Assembly: GCA_025765615.1 (NCBI GenBank) | Contig: JAIVFJ010000738.1 | Span: 1-11,840, forward strand | Direction of reading: 5' to 3' | DNA length: 11,840 nt | Source: Zopfochytrium polystomum | Lineage: Eukaryota; Chytridiomycota; Chytridiomycetes; Chytridiales; Chytridiaceae | Shown: in pieces, positions 8,919 to 11,840 of the stretch | How the letters are laid out: each line of letters opens with the position of its first letter | Numbering within the stretch: the first letter of the stretch is position 1 | Translations under genes and position numbers: made by a program | The notes under the pieces: generated by a model | What the model was told of the DNA's origin: nothing | The model's input: the letters and a program-made list of their open reading frames with translations, nothing else | The model's database searches: none

Positions 8919-10389
8919 ATGCTCCTGTCCAACCGCCCGATCTCCGCGATCCTCCTGGCCATTGGTGCCGCAGCAGGCGGCGCCGTGGCGCAGGTAATCG
9001 CCCCGGCTCCATCGTCGTGTCGACGTCCACGGCGTCCGCCACGACATCAACTGCGACGGCCGCAGCTCCGACTGCCTCCTCATCCGCTCTTTCGCTTAAT
9101 GGTGTCGTCAACCAGCTGCTGACCGGTTATGACAAAACGGTCCGACCGAGCGCGGGAACGGGCGATCCCACCCTCGTTGCTGCCCAGTTCCAGATCAACA
9201 GGCTCTTCAACGTCAACCCCATCTCCAGCGACTTTAAGGTACTTGTGTGTGCATCTGTTCTACCGGACGACTGGTCGATGTTCCAAGGCTGATTGGTGCC
9301 TCGTTTCTTCTAGATGGATCTGTATCTGCGACTTGTGGAACGACTCTAGGCTAGCAACCACTTTCACCACGAATGAACAAATTAGGTTGGATCCCACGAA
9401 CATCTGGGTGCCCGACGTCCAGTTTTACAACCAACACAAGCCGACCGGACCCACAGACGAATCCTGCCAATTGAAGGTGCCCGCATCGGGAACAGTCCAG
9501 TGGAACAGGGTGAGCCAAGAGCGCATTTTGCACGGTGACTGAGCCAACACTGATCTCCAACCCACCGCCTGTTCACCCGATCCACCAAATCACAGCACTT
9601 TGTGGTCGACCTATACAGCACGTTCTACCTCTACAGCTTCCCCTACGATACCCAAAACATTTCGATCCGCGTCGTGTCCCTCTCGTACCCGTCGTCGGAG
9701 CTCCAAATGGGCTACTGGCCCGCGAGCCAAGGCGGCGCCGCCCGGCCGTCCCTCGACAGCTCCTTCTCCTCCGACATCTGGACGCTCGCAGACAGGACCC
9801 GCACCTCAAAAAGTACTACGACAACTCCAAAGACCCCAACTCGACCGTGTACGCGGGATCGAGTACACGCTGACCATCGACCGCGACCCGACCATCTACA
9901 TCATCAAATACGTCCTCCCGCTCTTCTTCATCGCCTTCTCCTCGACCCTCTCCTACTGGGTCGACCCGGGCGTGCCCCCGGCCCGCGTCGGCTTCGTCCT
10001 CACCCTCCTCGTCGCCGCCTTCTCCCTCAACTACGTCGTCTCCGCCGAGCTCCCCAAGGTCAACTACCTCTCGACCCTCGACACGTACGTCGTCGTCGCC
10101 GTCGTTTTTGTCCTCGTCTCCATCGTCGAGTTTGCCGTCGTGCACTACACCAAAGTCGCAGGCGCCGCCGCGCTCAGCGCCGCCGTCGAGTGGGGTTCCG
10201 CGCTATGGGCCCGTTTGCGCTGGTTGCGGCGTGGATTTTGGTGAGGTACGGCCTGGGAACGATAACAAGAACGCGGCGGGCAAGTGGATTGGCACGGTTA
10301 TTTTGGTGCTGTCGGTCGTTGGCGGCGCCGCGTTTGGGTTTGTGCAGTACAGGAAGCTGGCGGCGGCGGCGGCTGCAAAGGCAAAGTGA
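8919..10389 (+). CDS. Pentameric ligand-gated ion channel (LGIC-2), Cys-less Pro-loop type
   Basis: Complete subunit of about 437 residues in three exons: 8919–9238, 9314–9509 and 9596–10389. A clear signal peptide ends near GAVAQ. An unusual S/T/A-rich linker of about 30 residues follows, then LLTGYDKTVRP. Exon 2 has WNDSRL (115–120) and IWVPDVQFYN with WVPD at 138–141. Exon 3 opens with the Pro-loop FPYDTQ (187–192), without the Cys pair, then DRDPTIYIIKYVLP, M1, VPPARVGF with PAR at 301–303 opening M2, SAELPKVNY, and M3. Two hydrophobic segments follow (GPFALVAAWILV and WIGTVILVLSVVGGAAFGFV), and the protein ends with a short K/A tail. Six one-base breaks (near 9001, 9335, 9793, 9855, 10200 and 10255) must be fixed; exon lengths then close exactly. 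It shares its two intron positions with the first two of LGIC-1 but has none in the membrane domain. Ligand unknown; channel function inferred from family. Confidence 0.92.
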
Positions 10390-10850
10390 TGAGGGGGTGG
10401 TTGCGAGCTCTGGTTTTTTGGTTCGGGTCTGGGTGATTTGCTGGCCTTGGTTTCCATATCCTTTCGTTCGATTTCCCATTTTTTCGTTGCTTGCTTTCAT
10501 TTCTTTCTGATTTGTTACTCGCAACAGAGCGCGGCTTGGTCCTGATCGAATTGCGTTTTCATGGGGTCCATCTTCTTTCGTGCCAATCGCAGTCAGGGAC
10601 GGTTTTCACCGTGCAAAGAAGGGAGTGGGTTGCCGCTCGGTTTCCGTCCAGTGAAGCACTTCAGCTAAACAAGTGGCAAAGGATCTATTTGGTAAGAATT
10701 TGTTGTTCAAGTCGCGGTTTCATGGTCGCGATTTCCACGCCCGGGCATTCAGAAAACTCAGGGTCAGCGGAGGTACACAACGTCAAAATCAGAGCATTCT
10801 TCTTCGATGTCGCAGCAGTGCTCTGGGACCCAATAATAGAGGGCTCGCCT
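10390..10850. other. Convergent 3' intergenic region
   Basis: The 461 bases between the stops of LGIC-2 and LGIC-3. It should hold both 3' ends. A plus-strand open frame at 10491–10856 has no recognisable domain and overlaps the end of LGIC-3, so I do not call it a gene. Nothing else seen. Confidence 0.5.
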
Positions 10851-11840
10851 TTATAGAGCAGCTGGGGACACAAGATAGCCGCTACCACTTGCGGGTACGC
10901 TCACATACTGGTGATGATACGACCCAACAGCTCTTGGCTTACCGGCTGATAGTGGTGCTGGCCAGCCGGCAGCGTGTTCTGCGTGACCGTCATCCCGGAA
11001 CTAGTCGCACCACCCGCTGGGTCGTCCTTCTTTTTCGCCCTCCCCTTGGCCACTCTCTACCGTGCTTGACGACGCTCCACACGGCGTTTCCAAGCAGAAA
11101 TGCCACAAGGACCCCCGTCACTGTGTACGTCATGACTTTGCGGCCGTCTGCGAGGTCTCCGAAGCCACGCTGACGATGACGGTGACGAGGATGAGGGTGA
11201 TGGAGCTGGTGTTTCTAAAGAATGATTCGATTGACTTGGAGAGGAGAACGTTTCCAGAGCTGTGGTTTGTGTTGTTTGTTTGTTTGGGTGGATTAGCGTT
11301 GCCAGGTGACAATTTGGTGCTCACATTTTAAGAAAGTGTACGATGGCAAACTCTACCAGGGCGATAAAAACAAAAACGAACGCAAACAATATAAACACGT
11401 CCATTTGGTGACGTCTGCAACGGAATTAAAAAACACGTTAGGAGTTTGCGTGGCGGAATGGAGGCTACACTCAACAGTTCACTTTAGGCAGATCTGCACC
11501 GCAATAAAATTGAGGTATATGACAGAGACCAAAAGCGAAACGCCAAATGCGACTCGCGCGGGAACGGCGTCCAGCGAGACCCAGTACGACAGAGTAGAAG
11601 CGAACGTAACAAAAAACAATGGCAGTCTGTTTTGGTTTACGTTTCGCCATGAACGCGGTCAGTTGCAGCCCTTTCGATGGTTTGATCTGTCCTCACAAAT
11701 ATTTGATGATGTAGCTCGTCGGGTCCCTCTTCACGGTCAAGTTGAAAATCGCAAAGGGCGTTCCGGACGTCGTTGGAGTGATGCTCACGTTGCGGGGTAC
11801 AGCACCGGACACTGCCGTCCAATCCTGCAAAGGCCACAGC
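10851..11840 (-). CDS. Pentameric ligand-gated ion channel (LGIC-3), membrane domain and tail, 5' part beyond the right edge
   Basis: C-terminal part of a third subunit, closely related to LGIC-1. Exons: 11840–11697 (cut by the window), 11626–11476, 11414–11325 and 11259–10851. Visible in order: LWPLQDW, NVSITPTTSG, KRDPTSYIIKYL, M1 with FASTLSYWV, DAVPARV opening M2, the LPKVNY turn, M3 (FIALVEFAIVHFLK), SGNVLLSKSIESFFRN, two more hydrophobic segments, and a tail with KKKDD, GQHHYQP, YHHQY and GSGYLVSPAAL. The three introns match those of LGIC-1 in position and phase (2, 1, 2), and the two middle exons have the same corrected lengths (152 and 91 nt). Five one-base losses are inferred, at plus-strand 11499, 11404, 11165, 11038 and 10923. 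Without the last correction the product would stop at 10901 instead of 10851. The Pro-loop lies outside the window. Confidence 0.9.

Noticed and set aside
10491..10856. Plus-strand open frame of 121 codons after LGIC-2
   Set aside because: No recognisable domain, low-complexity composition, and it overlaps the end of LGIC-3 on the other strand. Likely chance.
10884..10945. A possible last short intron in LGIC-3 (GTAAGC donor, CAG acceptor, 37 nt)
   Set aside because: Shorter than any other intron here (50 or more). One missing G in the GGG at 10923–10925 gives a similar tail without splicing, in line with the other breaks. It remains an alternative.
6473..11840. Programmed frameshifting or pseudogenisation of the channel genes
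   Set aside because: Breaks are too many, occur equally in unrelated genes, sit at homopolymers of all four bases, and leave motifs and splice sites intact.
1..11840. Bacterial origin, CRISPR arrays, IS elements, tRNA or rRNA genes
   Set aside because: Spliced genes, signal anchors and microsatellites indicate a eukaryote; no array, terminal repeat or structured RNA gene was seen.

Overview
The window looks like a stretch of eukaryotic nuclear DNA. Genes are split by short GT–AG introns (about 50–210 bases), products carry ER signal peptides or signal anchors, and there is a classical C2H2 zinc-finger factor and a microsomal-type cytochrome P450. The compact layout, short introns and fungal-style P450 and PNGase A suggest an early-diverging (zoosporic, chytrid-like) fungus. 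That assignment is inference; no marker gene here settles it.

Left to right: (1) a minus-strand gene for a PNGase A-type secreted glycoamidase, cut by the left edge; (2) about 1.2 kb with microsatellites and one GC-rich, coding-like but unrecognised minus-strand patch; (3) a complete four-exon plus-strand cytochrome P450, 1879–3686; (4) a 0.57 kb spacer with poly-T and GA repeats; (5) a plus-strand three-finger C2H2 regulator, 4259–6068; (6) three related pentameric ligand-gated ion channel (pLGIC, Cys-loop/Pro-loop superfamily) genes filling the right half. LGIC-1 (minus, 8571–6473) and LGIC-2 (plus, 8919–10389) are divergent and share a 347-base promoter region. LGIC-3 (minus, enters from the right edge, stops at 10851) is convergent with LGIC-2. 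LGIC-1 and LGIC-3 are close paralogues with identical intron positions over the shared part; LGIC-2 is more diverged.

The channel cluster is the notable content. All three lack the two cysteines of the animal Cys-loop, as bacterial homologues do, where that region is visible. All carry the Pro-Ala-Arg motif at the start of M2 that is typical of animal anion-selective GABA/glycine receptors. All show one more hydrophobic segment after M3 than a standard pLGIC, followed by basic residues, which predicts a cytosolic C-terminus. LGIC-1 ends in a long Q/Y/P-rich, prion-like tail, and LGIC-3 in a shorter tail with H/Q/Y motifs.

A caution applies to every gene here. No multi-exon product reads through without correction. 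I found about 39 one-base frame breaks, nearly all beside homopolymer runs, and apart from the frame breaks themselves I saw no sign of decay in the conserved motifs. After ±1 corrections the exon lengths and phases of the P450, the zinc-finger gene and all three channels close exactly. This points to homopolymer sequencing error rather than gene decay. Amino-acid positions below refer to these corrected readings. The neighbouring enzymes and regulator show no obvious functional link to the channels.
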